Below are positions 33,562 to 42,886 of a stretch of 64,000 nt of DNA, piece after piece (the stretch's first letter is position 1; the number at the start of each line of letters is the position of its first letter). The notes beneath the pieces were generated by a model. That model made no database searches, was not told where the DNA came from, and worked only from the letters and a program-made list of their open reading frames with translations. Position numbers and translations under genes: made by a program. This stretch comes from Methanoculleus receptaculi (GTDB lineage Archaea; Halobacteriota; Methanomicrobia; Methanomicrobiales; Methanoculleaceae). The DNA lies in NCBI RefSeq assembly GCF_033472595.1, contig NZ_CP137642.1:1550001-1614000 (forward strand). Reading direction: 5' to 3'.

Positions 33562-34272
33562 ATGGATATCAAGGACTTCATCGCCGCAATGGAGGAGGCT
33601 GCACCACCCGACCTTGCCGAAGAGTATGATGAAGGCAGGATCGGTCTCATCGTCGAGGGGAGAAGCGAGATCGAAGAGGTCTGCTGTGCGCTCGACGCCA
33701 CGGAGAGGGTTGTGAATGCCGCAGCACGCGCCGGCGCGGATATGCTGGTCGTCCACCACACCCCGCTCTGGAGACCGGTCACGGCTATCCGGGGGGTGAC
33801 ATCACGCCTGCTTTCAGTCATCCTCTCTCTCAGGATGAACCTCTACGTGATCCACACAAACTTTGATCGTGCCGAAGGCGGTGTAAACGACGTCCTGGCG
33901 TCACGGCTCGGGCTTTCCAGGACAGAACGGATGACCACCGGCATCGTCGGCGACTGCTCTCTTGACCCGGGAGAGATCGCCCGCCTCCTCCCCGGCGGGG
34001 GGATCCGGGTCTACGGCAGGGTGGGCGTGATCCGGCGCCTCGCGATCGTGGGTGGTGCAGGGTTTGACCCTGACCTGATACAGGAAGCCGCAAATCTGGG
34101 GGCTGACGCCTTCCTCTCGGCGGAGTTAAAACACAGCGTTGCCCGTGCTTCACCCATCCCCTGCCTTGAGGCCACCCATTACGCCCTCGAGGCCCCGGCC
34201 ATGGAAGCGCTTGCATCCCGGATGGGCTGGCATTATATCCCGGATCCACCAGATGTAGCGATAGTTCCATGA
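33562..34272 (+). CDS. Nif3-like dinuclear metal protein (DUF34)
   Basis: 236 aa. Metal ligands are visible: MLVVHHTPLW (His pair), YVIHTNFDRAEGGVND, and at the C-terminus LSAELKHSVARA...EATHYALEAPAM. DUF34/NIF3 proteins form toroidal hexamers and bind two divalent metals; a general role in metal handling or as a metal chaperone has been proposed, while the name GTP cyclohydrolase I type 2 is doubtful. Length is near the short archaeal form without the inserted PII-like domain. It overlaps the SWIM gene by 4 bp. Confidence 0.9.
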   Translation: MDIKDFIAAMEEAAPPDLAEEYDEGRIGLIVEGRSEIEEVCCALDATERVVNAAARAGADMLVVHHTPLWRPVTAIRGVTSRLLSVILSLRMNLYVIHTNFDRAEGGVNDVLASRLGLSRTERMTTGIVGDCSLDPGEIARLLPGGGIRVYGRVGVIRRLAIVGGAGFDPDLIQEAANLGADAFLSAELKHSVARASPIPCLEATHYALEAPAMEALASRMGWHYIPDPPDVAIVP

Positions 34273-34586
34273 GTGATATCTGGCAGGAGATCGAGCGGGA
34301 GGGGGCGTTGACACCGGAACTGCGCACCTGCATCGAGCGTGCCTATGGGGAACGGGGGAGAAAGGCGCTTGTGGCCGTCGACGACGGTCAGGTAAAACGC
34401 TACCGCGACTTCTTCATCGTGGTGGGGCGCAGCAGCGAGTACGTTGTTGAGAGCAATTTCTGCACATGCAGCGACTTCCTCTTCAGAGGACGGGAGTGCT
34501 GGCACATACTTGCGGTGCGGATCGCCGAAAGAACGGGACTGTATGAATCATACGACATCTGGTATCAGGATACATGGAACCCTTGA
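34269..34586 (+). CDS. SWIM zinc-finger protein
   Basis: 105 aa. The SWIM motif CxCx(n)CxH is seen as FCTCSDFLFRGRECWHILA in the C-terminal half, after a beta-hairpin region (YVVESN). SWIM fingers bind DNA or proteins. Start overlaps the Nif3-like stop by 4 bp, so the two are coupled, and alaS follows 61 bp later under its own TATA box. Free-standing small SWIM proteins are common in archaea; one class partners with Rad51-like proteins, but no such gene is near. Confidence 0.85.
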   Translation: MSDIWQEIEREGALTPELRTCIERAYGERGRKALVAVDDGQVKRYRDFFIVVGRSSEYVVESNFCTCSDFLFRGRECWHILAVRIAERTGLYESYDIWYQDTWNP

Positions 34587-34601
34587 ACGGGGCGTACAAA
34601 C

Positions 34602-34610
34602 AACTATATC
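34602..34610 (+). promoter_or_regulatory. TATA box of alaS
   Basis: AACTATATC, about 42 bp upstream of the ATG at 34648; predicted leader about 15 nt. Confidence 0.45.
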
Positions 34611-34647
34611 GGTCACAACCCTACCTATCTACGCTGCGTGATTTTCA

Positions 34648-37395
34648 ATGCTCGAGGATGAATATACGCTCGATTACTTTCGGTCAGAGGGGTTTGTGCG
34701 GAAGGTCTGCAAGGCCTGCGGATCGGCTTTCTGGACACTGGACCCTGAGCAGGAGTTCTGCGGTGACGCCCCCTGCGTGACATACAACTTCATCGGCAAC
34801 CCCGTCTTCAAACCTCATACCATCGATGAGATGCGGGAAGGGTTCCTCTCGTTCTTCGAGCGGCATGGCCACACACGCCTCGAACGATATCCTGTGGCCG
34901 CACGCTGGAGGGACGACATCTACCTGACCATCGCATCCATCGCTGATTTTCAGCCGTTTGTCACAAGCGGGGTCGTCCCACCGCCGGCAAACCCGCTGAC
35001 CATCTCCCAGCCCTGCATCCGTTTAAACGACCTCGACTCTGTCGGAAGGTCAGGGCGTCACCTGACGCTGTTTGAGATGATGGCGCACCACGCCTTCAAC
35101 ACCCCGGAGAAGCGGATCTACTGGAAGGATGAGACCGTCGCCCTCTGCGACGAGTTTATTGCCTCAATCGGCGGCGACCCTGCACGCGTCACCTACAAGG
35201 AGCACCCCTGGTACGGCGGCGGAAACGCCGGGGCGTCCGTCGAGGTGCTCATCGGCGGGCTTGAGGTTGCGACGCTGGTCTTCATGAACCTGGGGCGGCA
35301 GAAGACCGGTCAGCCTCCTGTAGAGGTGGATGGAGAACTTTACTACCCGATGCGGCTCAAGATCGTGGATACAGGCTACGGGCTTGAGAGATTTGTCTGG
35401 GCATCGAAGGGTTCGCCGACTATCTACGATGCTGTATTCCCGGATATGGTGAACCGACTGATGCACTCGGCCCACCTCGAGAACCTCCTGGACAACCCTG
35501 AGTTCACAAAGATAATGGGGCTCAGCGCCAGGGTCGCCGGGGTGATGGACATCTCAGGGACGAACCTTTACAAACTCCGCCGGAAGGTCGCAGAGGCCAT
35601 CGATGTCCCGGTTGAGCGGCTGGAGCGGATCGTCGTCCCGATCGAGAAGGTCTACGCCATCGCCGACCACACCCGCTGCCTTGCATACATGCTCGGCGAC
35701 TGCATCGTCCCCTCGAACGTTCGTGAGGGTTACCTTGCGCGGCTGGTGCTCCGGCGGACGCTCCGGATGATGAACGACCTCTCGATGGACGAGGAGCTCG
35801 CCGACCTGGTGGAGGCGCAGATGGAGGTCGCTGGTAAGGATAACTTTGAGCAGGATGTTGACGCTGTCAGGGAGATCGTGGAGAGCGAGGCGGAGCGCTA
35901 CGCCAGCACCCTTGAACGGGGGAGACGGATCGTCCAGAAGATCGCCAGGAACTACAGGGCAACGAGTTCCAGGGTCCCCCTCCAGGAGGTTATCACGCTG
36001 TATGACTCGCACGGCATCCCGCCCGAGGTTGTGAGGGAGGTTGCTGCCGGCGAGGGCGCTGTGGTCGAGATCCCGGACAACTTCTACTCGCTGATCGCCC
36101 AGATGCACCTGGAAGCCCAAAAGGAGTCTAAAGAGGATGACCCGCTGGCGCCCTGCCGTGAGCGGGCAGAGAGCCTGCCTCCAACCAGGAAACTCTACTA
36201 CGATCTCCCAAACGAGGTCGAGTTCGAGGCGGTGGTGCTGGACTATTTCGACGGGATGGCGGTACTCGACCAGACTCTATTCTACCCTGAGGGTGGCGGC
36301 CAGCCATCCGATACCGGGACGCTGGTGACGCCAGATAACGTGGTGCGGGTGGAGGAGGTGAGAAAGGTGGGCGATGTGATCCTCCACCGCGTCATGGGCG
36401 GCACCCTCAAACGAGGTGAGCGGGTGAAGGGCATGGTGGATGAGGAACGCCGGTTCTCGCTGATGCGCCACCACACAGCTACACACATCCTTCTGTATGC
36501 CGCAAAGAAGGTGCTTGGCGCCCACGTCCACCAGGCCGGCGCTCAAAAGGGGAGCGAGGTATCGCGCCTGGATATCCAGCACTACAGGCATATCACGCCT
36601 GAGGAACTCCAGAAGATCGAGATCGAGGCAAACCGTATGGTTATGGCCGATCTTCCGGTCAGTATCAGTGTGGAGGAGCGGACAAAAGCCGAGCGTAAGT
36701 ACGGGTTTGGCCTCTACCAGGGCGGCGTCCCGCCTGGCCGGGAGATCCGGATAGTCCGGGTCGGGAATGATGTGCAGGCGTGTGCGGGGACGCATGTCCG
36801 CTCGACCGGTGAGATAGGAGTGATCCGGGTCATGGGCGTCGAGCATATCCAGGACGGCGTCGAGCGGCTGGTCTTTTCGGCCGGACTTGCCGCGGTGCGC
36901 GCTGTGCAGCGCATGGAGGAACTCATCCGTGCGTCTGCAGGCGTCCTGAGCGTCCAGCCCGAGAACCTGCCATCGACGGTGGCACGATTCTTCTCGGAAT
37001 GGAAGGAGCAGAGGAAGGAGATCGAGCGTCTCCGCAGCAGAGTGGTTGAACTCGAGAAGCAGAACCTTGAGGGTGAGGTTGTGGACGGTCTCCGGGTCGT
37101 TGTCCGGAGGGTTGATGCACCCCAAAAGGAACTCGTCGCGCTTGCCACCTCGGTGGCCGATGAGGGGGGGGTGGCGCTTATCGCGTCGGTCGACGGAGCG
37201 GCGAGAGTGGTGGCGACCTCCGGAACGCCGGCGGTGAACGCCGCCGATCTCGTCCGGGAGGTCTGTGGTCTACTCGGCGGGAAAGGCGGCGGCAAACCAA
37301 ACCTTGCACAGGGTGCGGGCCCTGACGCCTCCAGGCTTGAAGAGGCACTTGAGCAAGGCCGCAAAATGATTATAAAAGCATTACATGGCAAATGA
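34648..37395 (+). CDS. alaS: Alanyl-tRNA synthetase, archaeal type
   Basis: 915 aa, usual for archaea. Charges tRNA-Ala and edits Ser/Gly. An archaeal N-terminal extension (LDYFRSEGFVRKVCKACGSAFWTLD, with Cys motif) precedes the class II catalytic core (HTRLERYPVAARWRDDIYLTIASI; YGLERFVWASKG). The editing domain metal site is seen in HHTATHILLYAAKKVLG and CAGTHVRSTGE, and the C-Ala/DHHA1 region ends with GKGGGKPNLAQGAG. It is followed, with an 11-bp overlap, by a membrane-bound winged-helix gene. Confidence 0.97.
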   Translation: MLEDEYTLDYFRSEGFVRKVCKACGSAFWTLDPEQEFCGDAPCVTYNFIGNPVFKPHTIDEMREGFLSFFERHGHTRLERYPVAARWRDDIYLTIASIADFQPFVTSGVVPPPANPLTISQPCIRLNDLDSVGRSGRHLTLFEMMAHHAFNTPEKRIYWKDETVALCDEFIASIGGDPARVTYKEHPWYGGGNAGASVEVLIGGLEVATLVFMNLGRQKTGQPPVEVDGELYYPMRLKIVDTGYGLERFVWASKGSPTIYDAVFPDMVNRLMHSAHLENLLDNPEFTKIMGLSARVAGVMDISGTNLYKLRRKVAEAIDVPVERLERIVVPIEKVYAIADHTRCLAYMLGDCIVPSNVREGYLARLVLRRTLRMMNDLSMDEELADLVEAQMEVAGKDNFEQDVDAVREIVESEAERYASTLERGRRIVQKIARNYRATSSRVPLQEVITLYDSHGIPPEVVREVAAGEGAVVEIPDNFYSLIAQMHLEAQKESKEDDPLAPCRERAESLPPTRKLYYDLPNEVEFEAVVLDYFDGMAVLDQTLFYPEGGGQPSDTGTLVTPDNVVRVEEVRKVGDVILHRVMGGTLKRGERVKGMVDEERRFSLMRHHTATHILLYAAKKVLGAHVHQAGAQKGSEVSRLDIQHYRHITPEELQKIEIEANRMVMADLPVSISVEERTKAERKYGFGLYQGGVPPGREIRIVRVGNDVQACAGTHVRSTGEIGVIRVMGVEHIQDGVERLVFSAGLAAVRAVQRMEELIRASAGVLSVQPENLPSTVARFFSEWKEQRKEIERLRSRVVELEKQNLEGEVVDGLRVVVRRVDAPQKELVALATSVADEGGVALIASVDGAARVVATSGTPAVNAADLVREVCGLLGGKGGGKPNLAQGAGPDASRLEEALEQGRKMIIKALHGK

Positions 37396-38026
37396 GGTAG
37401 TAGTTCTTCAGCCGGGCGACGAGAGGGCGCAGAAGATAGCCCGGGCAATGGCAAGCCAGACGGCGAACGCGATCATACAGGCGTTCAGTTCAGGGCCTAT
37501 GACCTCATCTGAGGCCGCCAGGAAGATGAAGATCCCGATCACCACCGCCACCTACCACATCGATAACCTTCTTGAAGCGGGGCTTCTTGAGGTCGTCGAT
37601 ACCCGGTGGAGCGAGAAAGGCCGCGAGGTGAAGGTCTACGGGCTTACGGATCAGGTGCTCATCATTGCTCCGCCGGTAAGCGATCTCCGGTCTGTCCTGA
37701 AGAAGTACACGATGCTGTTTGCGCTGATCGTCCTTGCTACACTGGGGCTCCGGGTCTTCCTCCCGGCGGTGTTGCCGCCGTCCTGGGACGCAGAACCCCT
37801 CCTCCAGAGGGCCGGGACGGGCGAGAAGGTATCAACGTTCGGGGTGCCGGGCGTCGAAACCGCGGGGGCGCCGCCTGTCCACGACCTGGTGATGGGATTC
37901 TTCTTCGGCGCCTGCGTGGTTCTGCTCGCGCTGCTGGTCTACGAGGTGTTCTACTGGTGGCGAACATCCCGGCGCTACCATGAGCGGCTGGAGAGTGAGC
38001 GCGACCAATCAGACGAAACCCGGTGA
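37385..38026 (+). CDS. Membrane-anchored winged-helix regulator
   Basis: 213 aa. N-terminal ArsR-like winged helix (about 15-90: SQTANAIIQAFSSGPMTSSEAARKMKI, TTATYHIDNLLEAGLLEVVD, KGREVKVYGLTD), then two membrane helices (about 108-128, LFALIVLATLGLRVFLPAVL; and 175-198, MGFFFGACVVLLALLVYEVFY) and a charged tail. It begins 11 bp inside alaS in another frame. A DNA-binding domain tethered to the membrane suggests a one-component sensor; the segment between helices (about 45 aa) would face outside. Target genes unknown. Confidence 0.8.
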   Translation: MANEVVVLQPGDERAQKIARAMASQTANAIIQAFSSGPMTSSEAARKMKIPITTATYHIDNLLEAGLLEVVDTRWSEKGREVKVYGLTDQVLIIAPPVSDLRSVLKKYTMLFALIVLATLGLRVFLPAVLPPSWDAEPLLQRAGTGEKVSTFGVPGVETAGAPPVHDLVMGFFFGACVVLLALLVYEVFYWWRTSRRYHERLESERDQSDETR

Positions 38027-38076
38027 GGGCGTGACCGGCCGCCGCATCTTTGCAGATTGCTGGAAAGAGGGATACG

Positions 38077-38085
38077 GCTATATCG
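38077..38085 (+). promoter_or_regulatory. TATA box of the DUF2179 gene
   Basis: GGCTATATC centred 27 bp before ATG 38108; leaderless. Confidence 0.5.
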
Positions 38086-38107
38086 CCACCTTATCAAACC
38101 ATGAACC

Positions 38108-38707
38108 ATGATCGGTAGCGCCCTCGGGATCGACCCGGAGTTATTCTCCCTCTTTATCGTCCCGATCTTTATCTTTTTCGCACGCATCTGTGATGTCACA
38201 ATAGGGACGATGCGGATCATATTCGTCTCACGTGGGATGAAGACGGTTGCGCCGGTTCTGGGGTTTGCCGAGATCTTCATCTGGATCATCGCCATCAGCC
38301 AGATCTTTCAGAATCTCACGAACCCGATCAACTACCTTGCCTACGCGGGGGGGTTTGCTACCGGGAACTACATCGGGATGCATATTGAAGAACGACTGGC
38401 GATGGGGCTTGCGCTCGTACGGATCATCACCCAGCGGGATGCAACCAACCTCATCGACTACCTCCGTGCCGCCGGTTACGGGGTTACGGTTATAGACGCC
38501 GAGGGAAGACTGGGTCCAAGCAAGGTCATATTCTCTGTGGTCAGGAGGAGGAACCTCCGCGACGTTGAGAACGCCATCCATCAGTTCAACCCCAGGGCGT
38601 TCTACTCGATCGAGGACGTCCGGCGGGCGGCCGAAGGCACTTTCCCGGCTTCTGTGCCGGGTACAACTCCATTCCGCGTTGGAAGATTCATCCGTAAGGG
38701 AAAGTGA
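38108..38707 (+). CDS. DUF2179/DUF5698 (UPF0316) membrane protein
   Basis: 199 aa. Three membrane helices in the first 90 residues ([58 protein letters not shown]) form the DUF5698 part, followed by a cytoplasmic DUF2179 domain ([27 protein letters not shown]). The DUF2179 domain is a small ferredoxin-like fold that binds c-di-AMP in some proteins of this type; whether it does so here is unknown. Monocistronic, convergent with the propeller gene. Confidence 0.87.
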   Translation: MIGSALGIDPELFSLFIVPIFIFFARICDVTIGTMRIIFVSRGMKTVAPVLGFAEIFIWIIAISQIFQNLTNPINYLAYAGGFATGNYIGMHIEERLAMGLALVRIITQRDATNLIDYLRAAGYGVTVIDAEGRLGPSKVIFSVVRRRNLRDVENAIHQFNPRAFYSIEDVRRAAEGTFPASVPGTTPFRVGRFIRKGK

Positions 38708-38772
38708 ACGCAAAGGAGGGGGTCATCCATGCCACGGCATCCCTTTCTCCTGCAGAACACCCACTCCAGCCG

Positions 38773-39789
38773 TCAGGCCACCGGAATTGTCGGGTATTGC
38801 GGGATCAGCGGGATGCAGCCAACGTGCCCTGGAACAACAAACCAGCACCGCCCAGAAGCGTCGATGAAGAGTTTCTTGACAAAGTTTTCCCGGATACCGT
38901 CCCGAGACGTAAGATGCAGCACGATGCCGGAAGAGTTCAGCCCGTATATACCTTTATCGGACGCAACAAGAAGCGTCCCGTCGCGTGTTGCCGCAACGTC
39001 GTTGATGGTGACCGGGAAGGTGCTCAGGTCCGTGGCGTTGAGAACAGGGGTGACACCCTCATCAGGAGAGTAATGGAGGATGGTTGTAGCGTTGAACAGG
39101 TAGACCCCGCCGAAGGGGTCGACACGCACCCCGGAGACTGTGAGCAGCGGATCGTCGCCGAAGAAGACCTGTTCAAACCGGCGATCCCGCGCATGGCCTT
39201 TCAGCACCCACACCCCATCGTTCTCGGAGTCGATGACAAGCGCATCGCTCTCGGCATCCACCACCATGCTCACAACGGTATAAAATCCTGCACCCGATGG
39301 CCCGCCAGGTTTATACCACGTCCAGTTCCCGTCATGCCAGCGGTGGAGACCGGCGCTCCCTGCGGCGACCCAGACCTCGTTATCCCACCGCCTGATGCAG
39401 TTTATGTTCAGGTTCTTGAGGTGATCCTGGTCCTGGATTGCATGATACCCCGTCCCGTTCCCGATCTGCAGCCCGCAGGAATACCCGAGCCAGAGGTGAC
39501 CATCTGGATCGAGGGCAAGAGCAATCACCATGTTATCGAGCGGTTCGAGAAAACCGTAGTCCGTCTGGCGTGGGTTCCTGGCGTTGACCGAATACCACCT
39601 CCCGTCTGCCGTGTAGATTGAGAGACCGCTGGAGGTCGCAAAGATGACATCCCCGTATCGCCCATTGATCACGTCCTTTACGTCTGCAGAGGCGATCGAG
39701 GAGACGTAGTCAGGAGACGCGATATATATACCAGAAGAGGAGGGAATGACCAGGAGAGATGCCAGAAGAAGAGGGGTGAGGAATTTCAT
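38773..39789 (-). CDS. Exported beta-propeller protein, last gene of the che operon
   Basis: 338 aa. Signal peptide (FLTPLLLASLLVIPSSSG) followed by repeated blades of the two-component-regulator propeller type: DVIFATSSGLSIYTADGRWYS, LALDPDGHLWLGYSCGLQIG, VWVAAGSAGLHRWHDGNW, LLVASDKGIYGLNSSG. Six or seven blades fit. It has no kinase part. Its ATG overlaps the cheD stop (ATGA), so it is translated with the chemotaxis proteins although it is exported. It could be a surface-side ligand-binding or array-associated component (inference). Confidence 0.78.
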   Translation of the reverse strand: MKFLTPLLLASLLVIPSSSGIYIASPDYVSSIASADVKDVINGRYGDVIFATSSGLSIYTADGRWYSVNARNPRQTDYGFLEPLDNMVIALALDPDGHLWLGYSCGLQIGNGTGYHAIQDQDHLKNLNINCIRRWDNEVWVAAGSAGLHRWHDGNWTWYKPGGPSGAGFYTVVSMVVDAESDALVIDSENDGVWVLKGHARDRRFEQVFFGDDPLLTVSGVRVDPFGGVYLFNATTILHYSPDEGVTPVLNATDLSTFPVTINDVAATRDGTLLVASDKGIYGLNSSGIVLHLTSRDGIRENFVKKLFIDASGRCWFVVPGHVGCIPLIPQYPTIPVA

Positions 39790-40277
39790 ACCCGGCTGCA
39801 TGTCCCATCCGCCCTCTTGATGATGAGGCAGCCTTTCCCCGCGGGCCAGAAGTAGACCGACCGACCGACCTTTCCCCCCGTCTCCTCGTACTCAATCCTT
39901 ATCCTCTGTTTCTGCAGGTTCTCCTTAACCGCAGCAGCGTTTCGCTCCCCGATATTCAGCGAGTTTGCCGAGAATACAAACATGCTTGCCCCACCGACGA
40001 CAAACGCAGAGATCGTGTTTCTGGTGCACCCCTGGATCTCCATCTCATCGAGAAGGACAGTGATGGCGGTGTCCGCAAACTTGCCGGGACGATCGGCGCT
40101 CCCCCGGCTTTCAGGAAGCATGATATGGGCCAGACCCGCAACCGAGCGCCGCCGGTCGTGGAGTATCAGCGCGATACAGGAACCAAGCCCGATCGTCGCC
40201 ATCGGATAGTTCCCGACACGGTGTTCACCGAGACCCAGGATGACTGCCGTCTCTTCCCCAAAAAAATTGTTCTCCAT
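39786..40277 (-). CDS. cheD: Chemoreceptor glutamine deamidase CheD
   Basis: 163 aa. Deamidates receptor glutamines and in archaea partners with CheC. Catalytic Cys in GLGSCIALILHD and His in GLAHIMLPES, the conserved Thr/Gly region ISAFVVGGASMF and NIGERNAAAV are present. Begins 18 bp after cheC, and overlaps the propeller gene. Confidence 0.94.
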   Translation of the reverse strand: MENNFFGEETAVILGLGEHRVGNYPMATIGLGSCIALILHDRRRSVAGLAHIMLPESRGSADRPGKFADTAITVLLDEMEIQGCTRNTISAFVVGGASMFVFSANSLNIGERNAAAVKENLQKQRIRIEYEETGGKVGRSVYFWPAGKGCLIIKRADGTCSRV

Positions 40278-40295
40278 GTATATTCCGCAGGCCGT

Positions 40296-40910
40296 CTACG
40301 AGAGTGGTTCCATCAGCCGTTCAAGCATCCGGAACAACTGCCCGGCAAGTTCTACGTTCGGGAGCATGTAGATGCTACCGTATACCGGGGGGGCCTCGCT
40401 CGTGAGCTCGGTGTTGAATATCAGGACGTCGTTCACATCGGTTGCCACCTGGGCAACGATGGACTCAAAAGCGGCATGCGCCATATCGATGGCCAGCGCA
40501 GGAGGCGAAGGCAGCATGACGACACCCAGCAGTTCGGCGGTTGCATCCAGGAACGCCGATATCATGATATTCCCGATCTCGATCGCTGCGCTCTGGTCCA
40601 TATCGTTGATCTCGCGATCGGTATCGGTCATACCGAGCATCTGGTTTGTCAGCTGGATGATCGTCTCCCGGGGCATGCTGACAACGATATACCCGCCATC
40701 CGCGATCTCACCCTGGATCTGGAAGACTACCATCGCAGATATCTCGTTGCTGATATACTTGTGAAGGTCTGCGATATCGATGGCCAGGACCTCCGGCACA
40801 GTCATCTCAACCGGGCTCATCAGCATCTGTGACAGACTCGTCGCCGCGTGCGCCGCGCCGATGTTCCCGAACTCCGTCAGCGCGTCCTTCCAAAAGGGAT
40901 CAAGTTCCAT
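40296..40910 (-). CDS. cheC: CheY-P phosphatase CheC
   Basis: 204 aa. Two phosphatase-type motifs of the CheC/CheX/FliY family: DALTEFGNIGAAHAATSL near the N-terminus and AIEIGNIMISAFLDATAELL in the middle, each with the E..N pair. CheC removes phosphate from CheY and binds CheD. It lies 11 bp after cheA. Confidence 0.94.
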   Translation of the reverse strand: MELDPFWKDALTEFGNIGAAHAATSLSQMLMSPVEMTVPEVLAIDIADLHKYISNEISAMVVFQIQGEIADGGYIVVSMPRETIIQLTNQMLGMTDTDREINDMDQSAAIEIGNIMISAFLDATAELLGVVMLPSPPALAIDMAHAAFESIVAQVATDVNDVLIFNTELTSEAPPVYGSIYMLPNVELAGQLFRMLERLMEPLS

Positions 40911-40921
40911 GAAAACCTCTC

Positions 40922-42886
40922 CTAAATCATTGTATTTACGTCAAGTACCGGCACAACATCACCGTCGCCCGGTATGGTAACACCGCTGATCCCGCGGCAG
41001 TTGCCCGCAATCCTCGAGAGCGGTTTCACCACAACCTCTTGCTGGCCATCAACATAATCGACGACGATACAGCACCTTTTGCCATCATTCTGCAGCACGA
41101 TCAGCGTATCGCCCTTCTCAGCCCGGCCGAACATATCCTCCAGACGGTACAGGGGGAGGGTCTGATCGCGCAGAAGGATTGCATCGGTGTTGCCGATCCG
41201 GTGGATCGCATCCGATCTTGCATGCGCCACCTCGACAACGTTGCTGACCGGGATGGCACACCGCCTTCCGTTGATGCGCACCATCATGACATCGACGATC
41301 GCCATCGTCGGCGGCAGAACCAGCTCGAATTTTGTGCCCCTGCCCGGCTCGCTCTCGACCTTGATCGTGCCCTTGAGCGACTCGATCGTCTTCTTGACCA
41401 CGTCAAGCCCGACCCCCCTCCCGCTGATGTCGTTGATGACATCGGATGTGCTGAACCCTGGTTCGAAGAGGAGAGCGATAAGTTCGTCTTTCGTCGCGTT
41501 CGCCGCTGCCTCTGGTGTGAGAAACCCTTTTTCAACGGCCTTCTTCCGGAGTTTCTCGTGATCTATGCCCGCACCATCATCCTCCACGTCTATGATGACG
41601 TTGTCCTTGTCCCTGCGGGCCGTCAGCCGCACCAGCCCCTTTGCGGGTTTGCCCGCGGCTTTACGGGCATCCGGCGTCTCGATGCCGTGGTTCACAGCGT
41701 TCCTTATGATGTGCAGCAGAGGGTCGGAGAGGCCGTCCATCATGCTCCTGTCAAGTTCGGTCTCGCCGCCCTCAACTATGAACTCAACCTCCTTCCCGTC
41801 ATGGTTCGCTACGTCCCGCACAACCCTGGGAAAACGGTTGAAGATGCGCTCAAGCGGCATCATCCTGATCCCCATCATAAGGTTCTGGAGGTCGGAGACC
41901 GAACGCCCGATCATGCCCAGCGCTTCATCAAACTCCTTGATACCGTGTTTCCTCGCGATCTGCTCGAGCCTGCCGCGGTTGATGACCAGATCCTCCACCA
42001 GGTTCATCATCCGGTCAAGCCGCTCGATATCGACACGGATGTTCTTGATCTCCCGGGCCTTATCGGGCCTCGCCGCCTTCTGCATCTGCGGTGCCGGCGC
42101 CGCACCGACCTCCGGGACGTCTACGGGCTCCCGCGCTTCCAGACTCTCTGCCGCCGAATACGATTCCAGCGGAGATAGTGCAAGTAGAGAGATCTCTGTC
42201 CCGGAGGCAATCGTCCGAAGCGCCTCCTCCCCGGCATCGCTCTCGACGACAACCTCAAACGTTCCATCGAACTTTCCATCCTCGATCCGGTCGCGTGGAG
42301 GGGTCGTCGAGCGGATCTTACCGATCTCCTCCAGGTTCTGCAGGAGAAGCATCGCCCTGACATCTTTCATGGTGCTTGTCGGGTCGACGGCGACCTTCAG
42401 GACGTAGACCGGACAGCCGCCCACCTCTATGGAGGGTTCACACGGGGGTTCTGGAGGAGCCGGAGGATTGGGAAGGGTGAAGGAGGCTTCGATCGGCGAC
42501 CCCTCCTCAGCAAACGCCATCAGTTCCTGCACCAGAGGTGCCGATTGCTCCTCTGGTGGGTTCTCCCCCGCCTCGATGGCATCAAGCATCTCCTCGATCG
42601 CATCGGTGCAGGTGAGCAGGAGGTCGGTGAGCGGCGGATTCACATCCAGCCCGCCATTGCGGATGAGCGAGAAGACGTCTTCCATCGAGTGGCAGAGGTG
42701 CTCCATAGCATCAAAGCCCATCGAGGCAGCCATCCCCTTGAGCGTGTGCGCCGACCGGAAGATCTCGTCGATGGCGGTCTGCTGATCCTCCCCGCTCTCA
42801 AGGGCAAGGAGGTTGTTCACGATGTTCTCATGATTCTCCCGCGACTCTTCGACAAACAACTTCCGGTATACCTCTTCGTCAAACAT
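40922..42886 (-). CDS. cheA: Chemotaxis histidine kinase CheA
   Basis: 654 aa. HPt domain with phosphorylated His 47 in FRSAHTLKGMAASMGF, a CheY/CheB-binding P2-like region (about 145-235), dimerisation helices (RLDRMMNLVEDLVINRGRL), HATPase motifs LLHIIRNAVNHGIETP, DDGAGID and GRGVGLDVVKKTIESL, and a C-terminal CheW-like domain (CAIPVSNVVEVAH; LYRLEDMF). All key residues are present. ATG 42886 with GAGGTG 4 nt upstream is chosen over the longer frame. Overlaps cheB by 8 bp. Confidence 0.96.
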   Translation of the reverse strand: MFDEEVYRKLFVEESRENHENIVNNLLALESGEDQQTAIDEIFRSAHTLKGMAASMGFDAMEHLCHSMEDVFSLIRNGGLDVNPPLTDLLLTCTDAIEEMLDAIEAGENPPEEQSAPLVQELMAFAEEGSPIEASFTLPNPPAPPEPPCEPSIEVGGCPVYVLKVAVDPTSTMKDVRAMLLLQNLEEIGKIRSTTPPRDRIEDGKFDGTFEVVVESDAGEEALRTIASGTEISLLALSPLESYSAAESLEAREPVDVPEVGAAPAPQMQKAARPDKAREIKNIRVDIERLDRMMNLVEDLVINRGRLEQIARKHGIKEFDEALGMIGRSVSDLQNLMMGIRMMPLERIFNRFPRVVRDVANHDGKEVEFIVEGGETELDRSMMDGLSDPLLHIIRNAVNHGIETPDARKAAGKPAKGLVRLTARRDKDNVIIDVEDDGAGIDHEKLRKKAVEKGFLTPEAAANATKDELIALLFEPGFSTSDVINDISGRGVGLDVVKKTIESLKGTIKVESEPGRGTKFELVLPPTMAIVDVMMVRINGRRCAIPVSNVVEVAHARSDAIHRIGNTDAILLRDQTLPLYRLEDMFGRAEKGDTLIVLQNDGKRCCIVVDYVDGQQEVVVKPLSRIAGNCRGISGVTIPGDGDVVPVLDVNTMI

